Position numbers and translations under genes: made by a program. Source: DATBRC01 sp036560485 (GTDB taxonomy: Bacteria; Pseudomonadota; Gammaproteobacteria; Burkholderiales; Burkholderiaceae_D). Taken from it: 64,000 nucleotides of DNA. The notes below the pieces were generated by a model. The model did no database searches, had not been told where the DNA came from, and saw nothing but the letters and a program-made list of their open reading frames with translations. Numbering within the stretch: position 1 is the first letter of the stretch; every line of letters starts with the position of its first letter. This document shows positions 33,989 through 42,736 of the stretch, one piece after another. The stretch spans positions 6,029 through 70,028 of the forward strand of contig DATBRC010000023.1 in the NCBI GenBank assembly GCA_036560485.1, in the 5' to 3' direction.

Positions 33989-34348
33989 ATGTTCGCAAGA
34001 CAATTAAGACGCAATCAAACCGATACCGAAAAAATACTCTGGATGGCCTTGCGTAACAGACAGATCAATCAACTGAAATTTCGCAGACAAGTAGCAATCG
34101 GCAGATACATCGTCGATTTTATTTGCTTTGAAATTAGATTAATCATTGAGCTGGATGGCGACCAACATGCCGATGCTCAAGAATGCGATGAAGAACGAAC
34201 AAGATGGTTGGAATCGCAAGGATTTTTGGTTGTTCGATTCTGGAACAACGATGTGATGTTGAATCTTGAGGGGGTGTTGATGCGGATTGTTGAATTAGCC
34301 GCCAAGCCTCCTCACCCCAACCCTCTCCCGCTAGGGGAGAGGGCTTAA
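33989..34348 (+). CDS. DUF559 endonuclease-like protein inside an intergenic repeat
   Basis: A 119-residue protein of the DUF559/Vsr-like PD-(D/E)xK fold. The nuclease core is seen in KFRRQVAIGRYIVDFICFEIRLIIELDGDQHAD: the conserved D in YIVDF, then E-x-D (ELDG) and the QH pair, followed by ERTRWLESQGFLVVRFWNNDV. Start ATG 33989 is used; the upstream TTG extension is only translated repeat DNA. The CDS fills the place of the spacer between the repeat's two hairpins, its ribosome site lies in the left hairpin flank and its last codons (PHPNPLPLGERA) are the right hairpin. It may nick or cut DNA; activity untested. Confidence 0.85.
   Translation: MFARQLRRNQTDTEKILWMALRNRQINQLKFRRQVAIGRYIVDFICFEIRLIIELDGDQHADAQECDEERTRWLESQGFLVVRFWNNDVMLNLEGVLMRIVELAAKPPHPNPLPLGERA
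34310..34343. repeat. Right half of the split double-hairpin repeat
   Basis: CCTCACCCCAA followed by CCCTCTCCCG-CTA-GGGGAGAGGG matches the right hairpin of the intact copies. It is translated as the C-terminus of the DUF559 protein. Confidence 0.9.
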
Positions 34349-34361
34349 TACGGAGTAGCTA

Positions 34362-35714
34362 GTGAGTTCAGTAAAACAATCCGACTGGGTAACCCGCAGC
34401 CTGCAAAGCGTCTGGCACCCTTGCACGCAAATGCAGCACCACGAGACTGTGCCACTGATCCCGGTCAGTCATGGTCGCGGCGTGTGGCTATACGACGCCG
34501 ATGGCAAACGCTATCTGGATGCAATCAGTTCATGGTGGGTGAATTTATTCGGTCATGCGAATCCGCGCATTAACGCAGCGCTGAAAGATCAGCTCGACAA
34601 ATTGGAACACGCGATGCTGGCAGGCTTCACGCACGAGCCGGTGATTGCATTGTCCGAACAACTCGCAGCACGCACCGGCCACGCGCTCGGTCATTGCTTC
34701 TATGCGTCCGATGGCGCATCGGCGGTGGAGATCGCATTGAAAATGAGTTTCCATGCGTGGCGCAATAACGGAAAATCGAGCAAGCAAGAATTTGTTTGCT
34801 TGAAAGGCAGCTATCACGGCGAAACGATCGGCGCTCTGGCAGTCACTGATGTCGCGATCTTCCGCGATGCTTACGGACCTTTGCTGCAAAAGTCACATGT
34901 GGTTGCATCACCCGATGCGCGTGGTGCACAAGAAGGCGAAACCGCAGCCGATGTCGCACGCCGCGCTGCGGGTGAACTGGAAGCATTGTTTGCTGAACGT
35001 GCCGGACATATCGCCGCCATTATTGTGGAACCACTGGTGCAATGCGCGACCGGCATGGCAATGTACGATCCGGTTTATCTATCCGAAGTACGCGCTTTGT
35101 GCGATCGTTATCAAGTACATATGATCGCCGATGAAATCGCCGTCGGTTGCGGCCGCACCGGAACTTTCTTCGCATGTGAACAGGCCAACATCTGGCCGGA
35201 TTTTATGTGCCTGTCAAAAGGTATCAGCGGCGGTTATCTGCCATTGTCGCTGGTGATGACGCGTGACGATATTTATCAGGCGTTTTATCACAAGGATGTG
35301 ACGCGCGGATTCTTGCATTCTCATTCGTACACCGGCAACCCATTGGCATGCCGCGCGGCGTTGGCGACGTTGGCGATCTTCGATGAAGACGACGTGATCA
35401 ACCGTAACGGTGAACGTGCGGAGCGTTTGACTGCAGCGCTGATACCGTTGGCACAGCATAAAAAAGTGCAGCACTTCCGCCAGCGCGGCATGATCTGGGC
35501 GTTTGATGCGGTGATTGAGGATGCCGCTGCTGCCGCTACATTCTCGCGACGGTTTTTCAGTGCGGCATTGGAGCAGGAATTGTTGATGCGTCCGATCGGC
35601 CGCACCGTCTACATGATGCCGCCGTATGTGCTGAATGACGACGAGATGGACGGTTTGGCCGCACGAACCTTGAAAGTATTTGAGCAGGTAATAGGGCAGG
35701 GAGAAAAGCGATGA
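34362..35714 (+). CDS. bioA: Adenosylmethionine-8-amino-7-oxononanoate aminotransferase
   Basis: A 450-residue PLP-dependent class III aminotransferase that makes 7,8-diaminopelargonate from KAPA with SAM as amino donor. The N-terminal WHPCTQM and SSWWVNLFGHANP are BioA signatures; IADEIAVGCGRTGTFFACEQ and the PLP lysine motif LSKGISGGYLPLS follow. It starts at GTG 34362 with CGGAG upstream, and overlaps bioF by four bases. First gene of bioAFD. Confidence 0.96.
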   Translation: MSSVKQSDWVTRSLQSVWHPCTQMQHHETVPLIPVSHGRGVWLYDADGKRYLDAISSWWVNLFGHANPRINAALKDQLDKLEHAMLAGFTHEPVIALSEQLAARTGHALGHCFYASDGASAVEIALKMSFHAWRNNGKSSKQEFVCLKGSYHGETIGALAVTDVAIFRDAYGPLLQKSHVVASPDARGAQEGETAADVARRAAGELEALFAERAGHIAAIIVEPLVQCATGMAMYDPVYLSEVRALCDRYQVHMIADEIAVGCGRTGTFFACEQANIWPDFMCLSKGISGGYLPLSLVMTRDDIYQAFYHKDVTRGFLHSHSYTGNPLACRAALATLAIFDEDDVINRNGERAERLTAALIPLAQHKKVQHFRQRGMIWAFDAVIEDAAAAATFSRRFFSAALEQELLMRPIGRTVYMMPPYVLNDDEMDGLAARTLKVFEQVIGQGEKR

Positions 35715-36910
35715 CGATGCCATTAATAGCCTCATTGCAAAAGGAACTGCAGCAACTGGATGCGCGCGCACTGCGCCGCCGCCGGCGCGTGACCGACACA
35801 CCATGCGCTCCGCGCGTGCAAGTGGATGGCCGCCCTATGCTGGCATTTTGCAGTAACGATTATCTGGGGCTGGCCGCGCATCCTCGCATGGTGGAGGCAT
35901 TGCGCGAAGGTGCCACCCTGTATGGCGTCGGTAGCGGGGCAGCGCATTTGGTCAGCGGTCATTCGCGTGCGCATGCGCTGTTGGAAGACAGGCTGGCTGA
36001 TTTTCTGTCGCCGCATTTGGAATCGGCGCGCGCACTGTATTTTTGCACCGGCTATATGGCGAATCTGGCGATGCTGACTGCATTGACTGTGCAGGATGGA
36101 ACTGAGGCGACGATTTTTTCAGAAGCAGTGAACCACGCGTCGCTGATCGATGGCGCGCGTCTGTCGAAAGCGAAAGTGCAGATTTATCCGCACGGCGATA
36201 CCGCGGCGCTGGAAAATTATCTGAAAGCCAGTACGGCGAAAACCAAAGTCGTGGTGACCGACAGCGTGTTCAGCATGGATGGCGACTTGGCGCCGGTGCC
36301 GGCGCTACTCAAATTATGCGAGCAATACGGCGCATGGCTGGTAGTCGACGATGCGCATGGCTTCGGTGTATTGGGCAAGCATGGTCGCGGCGTGTTGGAG
36401 CATTTCGCATTGCGCTCACCATATTTGATTTACATGGGCACGCTCGGCAAGGCGGCTGGTGTCGGCGGCGCTTTCGTCGCTGCACATGAAACAGTCATCG
36501 ATTGGCTGGTCCAAAGAGCGCGTCCCTATATCTATACGACAGCGGCAGCACCGGCCTTGGCGCATGCACTATTGACCAGCATCGATATCATCAGCAGCAA
36601 CGAAGGCAATCAGCGGCGCGCGCATTTGCAAGCGTTGATCAAACAATTGCAAACGGAATGGCGGCTGCAAAAATGGCAATGCCCACATTCTGAAACGGCG
36701 ATCCAGCCGGTCATCATCGGCACCAATGAAGCTGCGTTACGTGTTGCCGCAGCGCTGTACGATCAGGGAATGTGGGTGCCTGCTATCAGGCCACCCACCG
36801 TACCGGAAGGGACAGCCCGTTTGCGCGTCACCTTGTCGGCAGCGCATACCAAAGAAGATGTGACGCAATTGACAACGGCGTTGAACAGCTTGGAGACAAC
36901 ATTGAAATGA
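35711..36910 (+). CDS. bioF: 8-amino-7-oxononanoate synthase
   Basis: A 399-residue PLP enzyme condensing pimeloyl thioester with L-alanine. Signatures are FCSNDYLGLAAHPRM, GVGSGAAHLVSGHSRAH and VVDDAHGFGVLGKHGRG, with the PLP lysine in YMGTLGKAAGVGGAF. It is coupled at both ends (ATGA) to bioA and bioD. Slightly longer than the E. coli enzyme but otherwise ordinary. Confidence 0.96.
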   Translation: MTMPLIASLQKELQQLDARALRRRRRVTDTPCAPRVQVDGRPMLAFCSNDYLGLAAHPRMVEALREGATLYGVGSGAAHLVSGHSRAHALLEDRLADFLSPHLESARALYFCTGYMANLAMLTALTVQDGTEATIFSEAVNHASLIDGARLSKAKVQIYPHGDTAALENYLKASTAKTKVVVTDSVFSMDGDLAPVPALLKLCEQYGAWLVVDDAHGFGVLGKHGRGVLEHFALRSPYLIYMGTLGKAAGVGGAFVAAHETVIDWLVQRARPYIYTTAAAPALAHALLTSIDIISSNEGNQRRAHLQALIKQLQTEWRLQKWQCPHSETAIQPVIIGTNEAALRVAAALYDQGMWVPAIRPPTVPEGTARLRVTLSAAHTKEDVTQLTTALNSLETTLK

Positions 36911-37614
36911 CCGCGAAAACCGCTTATTTCATCACTGGTACCGACACCGGCATCGGTAAAACTTTGGTCTCGTCCGCGCTATTGCACGCGTTGGTGCAGA
37001 GAGGCGTACGTGCTGCCGGCATGAAGCCGATCGCAGCCGGAACGGAGTTGCGCGATGGAATTTGGCATAATGACGATGTGGATAGTATGGCGGCAGCGGC
37101 AAATGTTAATTTGCCATTAGAATTGATGTCACCATATTTGCTGCATGAAGCCGCCGCGCCGCATATCGCAGCCGCGCTGGAAAACACCAAAATTGAGGTG
37201 GCGCACATCCTGTCTTGCTACAATCGTGTCTGTGCAATGGCGGATGCGGTAGTGGTGGAGGGAGTAGGCGGGTTCCGCGTGCCACTATCCGATCAGGAGG
37301 ACACCGCCGATCTGGCGCAGCAGTTGGGCTTGCCAGTGATTATGGTGGTCGGGTTGCGGCTCGGTTGTCTCAACCATGCGTTGCTCACTGCCGATGCGAT
37401 CAAGGCGCGTGGTTTAAAACTAGCAGGTTGGGTCGCCAATGTCGTCGATCTCGGCATGCAGCATGGATTGGCGAATATGGAAGCATTACGTGCACGTTTG
37501 CCTGCACCGTTGCTAGGTTGCGTGCCGCGACTGGATGCGCCACTGGCTGCAGCGGCAGCCAAGCATGTGGATTTTTCAAGTTTGCCGGGCTGGCCTGGCG
37601 AATCGGTAAAGTAA
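36907..37614 (+). CDS. bioD: Dethiobiotin synthetase
   Basis: A 235-residue P-loop ATPase that closes the ureido ring of dethiobiotin with CO2 and ATP. Motifs are FITGTDTGIGKT (P-loop), GMKPIAAG and VVEGVGGFRVPL. ATG 36907 overlaps bioF by four bases; the longer ORF start lies deep inside bioF. The intergenic repeat copy B separates it from bioB. Confidence 0.95.
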   Translation: MTAKTAYFITGTDTGIGKTLVSSALLHALVQRGVRAAGMKPIAAGTELRDGIWHNDDVDSMAAAANVNLPLELMSPYLLHEAAAPHIAAALENTKIEVAHILSCYNRVCAMADAVVVEGVGGFRVPLSDQEDTADLAQQLGLPVIMVVGLRLGCLNHALLTADAIKARGLKLAGWVANVVDLGMQHGLANMEALRARLPAPLLGCVPRLDAPLAAAAAKHVDFSSLPGWPGESVK

Positions 37615-37634
37615 TAGGACTGATGCATTGCATT

Positions 37635-37756
37635 CCCTCTCCCGCATCAGCGGGAGAGGGCTAGGGTGAGGGCAACAGCGGTCGCATTGAAGCAAGTGCT
37701 TAAATCAATCGCCGCGCGCCCTCACCCCAACCCTCTCCCGCTGATGCGGGAGAGGG
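37635..37756. repeat. 122-bp double-hairpin intergenic repeat (copy B)
   Basis: Two hairpins CCCTCTCCCGC-ATCA-GCGGGAGAGGG flank a spacer containing CAAGTGCTTAAATCAATCGC. It is a near-complete inverted copy of 11609-11733 and lies between bioD and bioB. Confidence 0.92.
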
Positions 37757-37811
37757 AGTAACCGCTCAGGCATTAAGCAGCAATAATTTTTTTGTTAGAA
37801 GGAATTCTGTT

Positions 37812-38840
37812 ATGTCATCGCAACCAGTTATTTTCCGCTCCAAACCCACCCCTGTCGCCGAAGTGATCGCGGACAAATGGCCTGTCGATGACATCGTCGC
37901 GCTATTCGATCTGCCGTTCAATGATCTGCTGTATCGCGCACAGCAAGTGCATCGCGAAAATTTCGATCCGACCGAAGTCGAATTGGCGACATTGTTATCA
38001 ATCAAAACCGGTGGCTGTGAAGAAGACTGCGGCTACTGCCCGCAAGCAGCACGTTACGACACCGGCGTCACCGCGAAAAAAATCCTGCCGCTCGATGAAG
38101 TATTGCAAGCCGCGCAGCAAGCAAAAGAACACGGCGCAACCCGCTTCTGCATGGGCGCCGCATGGCGCGAACCGAAAGACCGCGACCTGGAACAGATCGA
38201 AAGCATGGTGCGCGGCGTCAAGGCATTAGGCATGGAAACCTGCGCGACACTCGGCATGCTGGCCGAGCACCAGGCCGAGCGTTTGAAAGAAGCCGGACTC
38301 GACTATTACAACCACAACCTCGATACCGCGCCGGAGTTTTACGGCAACGTGATTTCGACGCGCGATTATCAGGACCGCCTGGATACGCTGGGGCGCGTGC
38401 GCAATGTCGGCATTAAAGTCTGCAGCGGCGGCATTGTCGGCATGGGCGAATCGCGCCGTCAACGCGCAGGCCTGATCGCGCAATTGGCTAACCTGACACC
38501 GTATCCGGAATCGGTGCCGATCAACAACCTGGTGCAGGTCGAAGGCACGCCATTGCATGGCACCGACAAGATCGATTTGCTGGAATTCGTGCGTACTGTC
38601 GCCGTCGCACGCATCACGATGCCTAAAGCGCGTGTGCGTTTATCCGCTGGCCGTCGTGAGATGGGTGAAGCGATCCAGGCGTTGTGTTTCATGGCTGGTG
38701 CCAATTCGATTTTCTATGGCGACAAGTTGCTGACGACCGGTAATCCGGAAGTTGAAAGTGATCGTGCGTTGCTGGAAAAATTGGGGATGCGTACACGTAG
38801 TCAGGCGATTGATGCGCGGTGTGATGTGACGCCTTCGTGA
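37812..38840 (+). CDS. bioB: Biotin synthase
   Basis: A 342-residue radical-SAM enzyme that inserts sulfur into dethiobiotin. The 4Fe-4S motif C-x3-C-x2-C is CEEDCGYC, the second cluster ligands are in NHNLDTAPEFYG and CSGGIVGMGE. The C-terminal RLSAGRREMGEA is typical. It is separated from bioD by a repeat element but is co-oriented, so it probably belongs to the same unit. No bioC/bioH is present here; an unrelated methyltransferase lies at 42.7 kb. Confidence 0.96.
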   Translation: MSSQPVIFRSKPTPVAEVIADKWPVDDIVALFDLPFNDLLYRAQQVHRENFDPTEVELATLLSIKTGGCEEDCGYCPQAARYDTGVTAKKILPLDEVLQAAQQAKEHGATRFCMGAAWREPKDRDLEQIESMVRGVKALGMETCATLGMLAEHQAERLKEAGLDYYNHNLDTAPEFYGNVISTRDYQDRLDTLGRVRNVGIKVCSGGIVGMGESRRQRAGLIAQLANLTPYPESVPINNLVQVEGTPLHGTDKIDLLEFVRTVAVARITMPKARVRLSAGRREMGEAIQALCFMAGANSIFYGDKLLTTGNPEVESDRALLEKLGMRTRSQAIDARCDVTPS

Positions 38841-38992
38841 TTTAGCTTTGTGGGGCTTGGCGGATTTATAACTGTGTAAGCACACACAGCATGGCCCGCA
38901 AATCGAATGAGCGTGTAACTTTTGGAGATTCTATATGGCCAATATATACCTCAATCACCATTTTATGCCGCAGATTTTGCGGTATACATTAC

Positions 38993-38999
38993 GTTAGGT
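38993..38999 (+). other. Left boundary core of the solitary gene cassette
   Basis: GTTAGGT matches GTTRRRY and lies eight bases before the start codon of the cassette ORF, as at the integron cassette boundaries at the window's left end. No convincing inverse core is seen on its left, so it resembles a secondary-site junction. Confidence 0.5.
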
Positions 39000-39006
39000 T
39001 TTACTC

Positions 39007-39477
39007 ATGCACGTTGCAGACCGCCGCTACTACGCAAAGCTTCAAAAACGAAGCCGCGAGTACATCGTTCGCATGGATCAGAAGCAATGGTGCGATCTGC
39101 ACCACGAACACTTCGATTGGAACGGAAAAGGCAATGTAGGCAGGAGACAGCGAGTCAGGCATCTGAACGCGCTGCTCCGAGCTCTGAGTCGAGCGCGTGC
39201 CGAGCTTGCCGCCTACGGCCAGCCTCATCAGCTGTTCGCATACATTGACTTGGAGAACTCCGCTGACGATGCGCTCTACGTCCACACGCCGAATCCGAAC
39301 GGGACCCGGTTCCCCAACCCCATTGAAGAAGTGTCGGTGTCGGTTCCCGCCCCGCCTCTCCTTGCTGCAAGAGTCGATGCCACGCGTTACGACATCCGGC
39401 GATATGAGGGTAAAGGAGAGATCTACTATGTTGTCCCAAAGGGCGATGCCATAAAGGCTGTAAGCTGCAACAAGTAG
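39007..39477 (+). CDS. Solitary cassette ORF of unknown function
   Basis: This 156-residue protein is not recognised. The N-terminal half is basic and helical, rich in Arg and His (residues 1-70), the C-terminal half has more beta-like sequence with a proline-rich turn (VPAPPLL). There is no signal peptide. It starts eight bases after a GTTAGGT core and is followed by an attC-like hairpin, so it looks like a single integron cassette standing between bioB and liuD. Base composition and codon use look less like the flanking liu/bio genes. No function is proposed. Confidence 0.55.
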   Translation: MHVADRRYYAKLQKRSREYIVRMDQKQWCDLHHEHFDWNGKGNVGRRQRVRHLNALLRALSRARAELAAYGQPHQLFAYIDLENSADDALYVHTPNPNGTRFPNPIEEVSVSVPAPPLLAARVDATRYDIRRYEGKGEIYYVVPKGDAIKAVSCNK

Positions 39478-39513
39478 GGCGTCAATAAGCGAGCGCATTG
39501 CGCCGTAGGTGTA

Positions 39514-39587
39514 GCCTAAGAAATGGCTTGAATATATGCGAAGAGATATCCTAACAGCAAGGCATCAGCTTTGCCCATAAGTTAGAC
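39514..39587 (+). repeat. attC-like site of the solitary cassette
   Basis: The core GTTAGAC (39581-39587) fits GTTRRRY. Two inverse-core candidates lie upstream: TCCTAAC at 39549 and GCCTAAG at 39514. Between them AGCAAGGC-ATCA-GCTTTGCC forms an imperfect stem. The site is less canonical than those at the left end of the window. Confidence 0.55.
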
Positions 39588-39637
39588 GTACAATGTTCGA
39601 GTGCGATTTCCTGATTGCCAACTTGCAAGCCCATCAT

Positions 39638-41791
39638 ATGTTTTCAAAAATCCTGATAGCCAACCGAGGCGAAATCGCCTGCCGTGTCGCCGCCACTGCG
39701 CGACGCATGGGCGTGAAAACCGTTGCGGTCTATTCGGAAGCGGATGCCAATGCGAAACATGTTGCTGCATGTGATGAAGCTGTATTCATCGGCGCTGCAC
39801 CGGCGCAAGAAAGTTATCTGTGCATCGACAAGATCATCGCCGCCGCATTGGCAACCGGCGCACAGGCAATACATCCCGGCTATGGGTTTTTGTCGGAGAA
39901 CGCAGCATTCGCGAATGCATGTGCACAAGCCGGTTTGGTTTTCATCGGGCCGCCTGTTGCAGCGATTGACGCAATGGGTTCCAAGTCGGCCGCCAAAACC
40001 TTGATGGGAAAAGCCAAGGTGCCGTTGGTGCCCGGCTATCACGGCGACAATCAGGATGCCGCATTCTTGCAGCAACAAGCAGATCAAATTGCTTATCCGG
40101 TATTGCTGAAAGCCAGTGCAGGCGGTGGCGGAAAAGGCATGCGGATTGTCGAGCGCAGTGTCGATTTCAAAGCCGCGCTCGCGTCATGCAAGCGCGAAGC
40201 GATCAATAGTTTTGGTGACGACAAGGTATTGATCGAAAAATATCTGACGCAGCCGCGTCATATCGAGATCCAGGTATTCGCTGATACGCAAGGCAATTGC
40301 GTGTATTTGTTCGAGCGCGATTGCTCGGTGCAGCGTCGCCATCAAAAAGTGTTGGAGGAAGCGCCTGCGCCCGGCATGACGCCGGAGCGCCGTGCAGCAA
40401 TGGGTGCAGCTGCAGTCGCTGCTGCGCAAGCGGTTGGTTATGTTGGTGCGGGCACTGTGGAATTCATCGCCAATCAGGATGGCTCGTTTTATTTCATGGA
40501 GATGAATACTCGCTTGCAAGTCGAACATCCGGTGACTGAAATGATCACGGGATTGGATTTGGTTGAGTGGCAGTTGCGTGTTGCATCGGGTGAGCCGTTG
40601 CCGCTTGCGCAGGAACAATTGGCGATCAATGGTCATGCGATTGAAGCGCGTATTTATGCGGAAAATCCGGAGAAGGGGTTTTTGCCGTCGATTGGAAACT
40701 TGCAATATTTGCGGACGCCGCGGGCGGTGGCGTTTGAGGTTCCGCGCAGTGCGACGTTAACACCCCCATCCCAACCAAGAGGATTACGCTTGCAAGCGCA
40801 ATCCGCTACGCAAGCAGACGGCGTGCCGTCTGAATTCCTTGCTACGCCCCCCTTTTATGGGGAAGGAGAAGACGGCGCCGCGCGCGGCGTGGTAAGGATC
40901 GACAGCGGTGTGCGTGAAGGCGATGCAATCTCACCATTCTATGATCCGATGATTGCGAAGTTGATCGTGTGGGGACAAGATCGCGATGCGGCATTGGCAC
41001 GCATGGCGCAAGCCTTGTCTGAATATCAGATCGTCGGCCTTGCAACCAACATCGCATTTCTGCGGCGTTTGATTACCAGTAAACCGTTTGCGACAGCAGA
41101 TCTGGATACCGGTTTGATTGAAAAGCATCAGGCAATTTTGTTTCCGCCGCCCGCTGCGATTTCGATGCCGGTGTTGGCATTGGCCGGTGTTTCGTTGCTT
41201 CTGTCAGAACAAAAAAAGTTAAAGTCCGGTGCAACGAATGATCCATGGGCGAGTGCAACAGGTTGGCGCATGAATAGCACGTTACAACGCTCATTACGTT
41301 TTACCGATTATTTTTCAGATGCGCCGGCTAACATTGATGTGACGATTGCATACCAAAATGATGGATGGAAAATCACGCGTGATGGCGTGGCATTTGCGGT
41401 GACTGATTGCCACCGTGATACACATGATCTGGCGTTCAAGCTTGGTGACGATACTGTGCGTGGCACAGTAGTGCGCGACGGCGAAGTGTTCCACATCTTC
41501 ACGAACGGCAATCATACTGCATTGACGTACAACGATCCATTGCTGCACGCAGGACAAGCAGAAGCGGAAGGCGGCCGCCTCACCGCACCGATGTCCGGCA
41601 AGATCGTCGCGGTATTGGCTAATCAAAACACCAAGGTTGAAAAAGGTACGCCGCTACTCATCATGGAAGCGATGAAAATGGAGCACACCATCGCTGCACC
41701 GGCGAAAGGTCTGGTTGAAGAAATGTTGTACGCAGTTGGCGATCAGGTTGTCGAAGGCGCGCAACTATTGTCCTTCAAGCCGATCGAATAA
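39638..41791 (+). CDS. liuD: 3-methylcrotonyl-CoA carboxylase alpha subunit with in-frame insertion
   Basis: A 717-residue biotin carboxylase/carrier subunit for LiuB. The N-terminal biotin carboxylase begins MFSKILIANRGEIACRV, with KASAGGGGKGMR and EMNTRLQVEHPVTE. The C-terminal BCCP motif EAMKMEH places biotin on Lys 680. At about residues 375-410, inside the carboxylase C-domain, an extra Pro/Gln/Ser-rich stretch of about 35 residues interrupts the usual YLRTP...VRIDSGVREG sequence; the DNA there is palindromic. Start ATG 39638 is preferred to the longer frame. liuE follows by 21 bases. Activity despite the insertion is likely, because the reading frame is otherwise intact. Confidence 0.93.
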   Translation: MFSKILIANRGEIACRVAATARRMGVKTVAVYSEADANAKHVAACDEAVFIGAAPAQESYLCIDKIIAAALATGAQAIHPGYGFLSENAAFANACAQAGLVFIGPPVAAIDAMGSKSAAKTLMGKAKVPLVPGYHGDNQDAAFLQQQADQIAYPVLLKASAGGGGKGMRIVERSVDFKAALASCKREAINSFGDDKVLIEKYLTQPRHIEIQVFADTQGNCVYLFERDCSVQRRHQKVLEEAPAPGMTPERRAAMGAAAVAAAQAVGYVGAGTVEFIANQDGSFYFMEMNTRLQVEHPVTEMITGLDLVEWQLRVASGEPLPLAQEQLAINGHAIEARIYAENPEKGFLPSIGNLQYLRTPRAVAFEVPRSATLTPPSQPRGLRLQAQSATQADGVPSEFLATPPFYGEGEDGAARGVVRIDSGVREGDAISPFYDPMIAKLIVWGQDRDAALARMAQALSEYQIVGLATNIAFLRRLITSKPFATADLDTGLIEKHQAILFPPPAAISMPVLALAGVSLLLSEQKKLKSGATNDPWASATGWRMNSTLQRSLRFTDYFSDAPANIDVTIAYQNDGWKITRDGVAFAVTDCHRDTHDLAFKLGDDTVRGTVVRDGEVFHIFTNGNHTALTYNDPLLHAGQAEAEGGRLTAPMSGKIVAVLANQNTKVEKGTPLLIMEAMKMEHTIAAPAKGLVEEMLYAVGDQVVEGAQLLSFKPIE
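40760..40865. repeat. Palindromic element inserted in frame in liuD
   Basis: The near-perfect 24-bp palindrome 40781-40804 is followed by an 8-bp stem CAGACGGC-GT-GCCGTCTG (40815-40832). CCCCAT near 40764 pairs with ATGGGG near 40857. The length keeps the liuD frame open. No second copy is seen in this window. Confidence 0.7.
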
Positions 41792-41812
41792 GATGCAGCC
41801 AAGGAGATTGCA

Positions 41813-42721
41813 ATGAGCTTGCCCAGCACAGTCAAAATAATTGAAGTCGGTCCGCGCGACGGTTTGCAAAATGAGCAGCAAACGATTGCTGCCGACATCA
41901 AGATTGCGTTGATCGATCGTTTGACGCAAGCCGGTTTTGCCAATATTGAAGCAGCGTCTTTCGTGTCGCCAAAATGGGTGCCGCAGATGGCAACCTCATC
42001 TGAAGTGATGGCAGGCATCAAGCGCAAAGTCGGTGTGGTTTATTCGGCATTGGTGCCGAATATGAAAGGCTTCGACGCAGCATTGGCTGCCAACGCCGAT
42101 GAGGTTGTGATTTTTGCCGCAGCATCGGAAGCCTTCTCGCAAAAAAATATCAACTGCTCAATTGCCGAATCGATCGAACGTTTTCGCGACGTAGCAAAAA
42201 CGGCTAAACAAAACGGATTGCGTTTGCGCGGCAGCATCAGTTGCGCACTCGGTTGTCCATATCAAGGCGAAGTGTCGCCGGAAGCCGTCGCCGAAGTGGT
42301 GTCGCGTTTGCGCGACTTGCGCTGCGATGAAATCGATATCGCTGATACCATTGGCGTCGGCACACCGGTCAAGGTGCAAACAGTGATGCAACGTGCTGCG
42401 CAGGAATTTCCGATCGAACGATTGTCCGGACATTTTCACGATACGTATGGCCAGGCATTGGCAAATATTTACGCCAGCATGGAAGTCGGCATATCGATTT
42501 TCCATTCATCGGTGGCAGGCTTGGGCGGCTGTCCGTATGCGAAGGGTGCGACCGGCAATGTCGCAACGGAAGACGTGCTGTATATGATGCAAGGACTCGG
42601 CATTGACACCGGCATCGATCTGCTGGCAGTGGTCGAAGCAGGACAATTTATCTCGCAACACCTGGGACGCAAAGCGGTGAGCAGAGCCGGCAATGCGATT
42701 GCAGCAAAATTAAATTCGTAA
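41813..42721 (+). CDS. liuE: Hydroxymethylglutaryl-CoA lyase
   Basis: A 302-residue TIM-barrel lyase that splits HMG-CoA into acetoacetate and acetyl-CoA, the last step of leucine degradation. N-terminal VGPRDGLQNE carries the catalytic Arg and metal-binding Asp; the C-terminal signature SSVAGLGGCPYAKGATGNVATED has the active-site Cys. The length is normal. It is 21 bases after liuD and 15 before a methyltransferase. Confidence 0.95.
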   Translation: MSLPSTVKIIEVGPRDGLQNEQQTIAADIKIALIDRLTQAGFANIEAASFVSPKWVPQMATSSEVMAGIKRKVGVVYSALVPNMKGFDAALAANADEVVIFAAASEAFSQKNINCSIAESIERFRDVAKTAKQNGLRLRGSISCALGCPYQGEVSPEAVAEVVSRLRDLRCDEIDIADTIGVGTPVKVQTVMQRAAQEFPIERLSGHFHDTYGQALANIYASMEVGISIFHSSVAGLGGCPYAKGATGNVATEDVLYMMQGLGIDTGIDLLAVVEAGQFISQHLGRKAVSRAGNAIAAKLNS

Positions 42722-42736
42722 TTTTCGTAATAATTC

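Noticed and set aside
38891..39006. A second attC on the left of the solitary cassette
   Set aside because: The nearest inverse-core candidate (GTGTAAC, 38914) is off consensus and the arms do not pair well.
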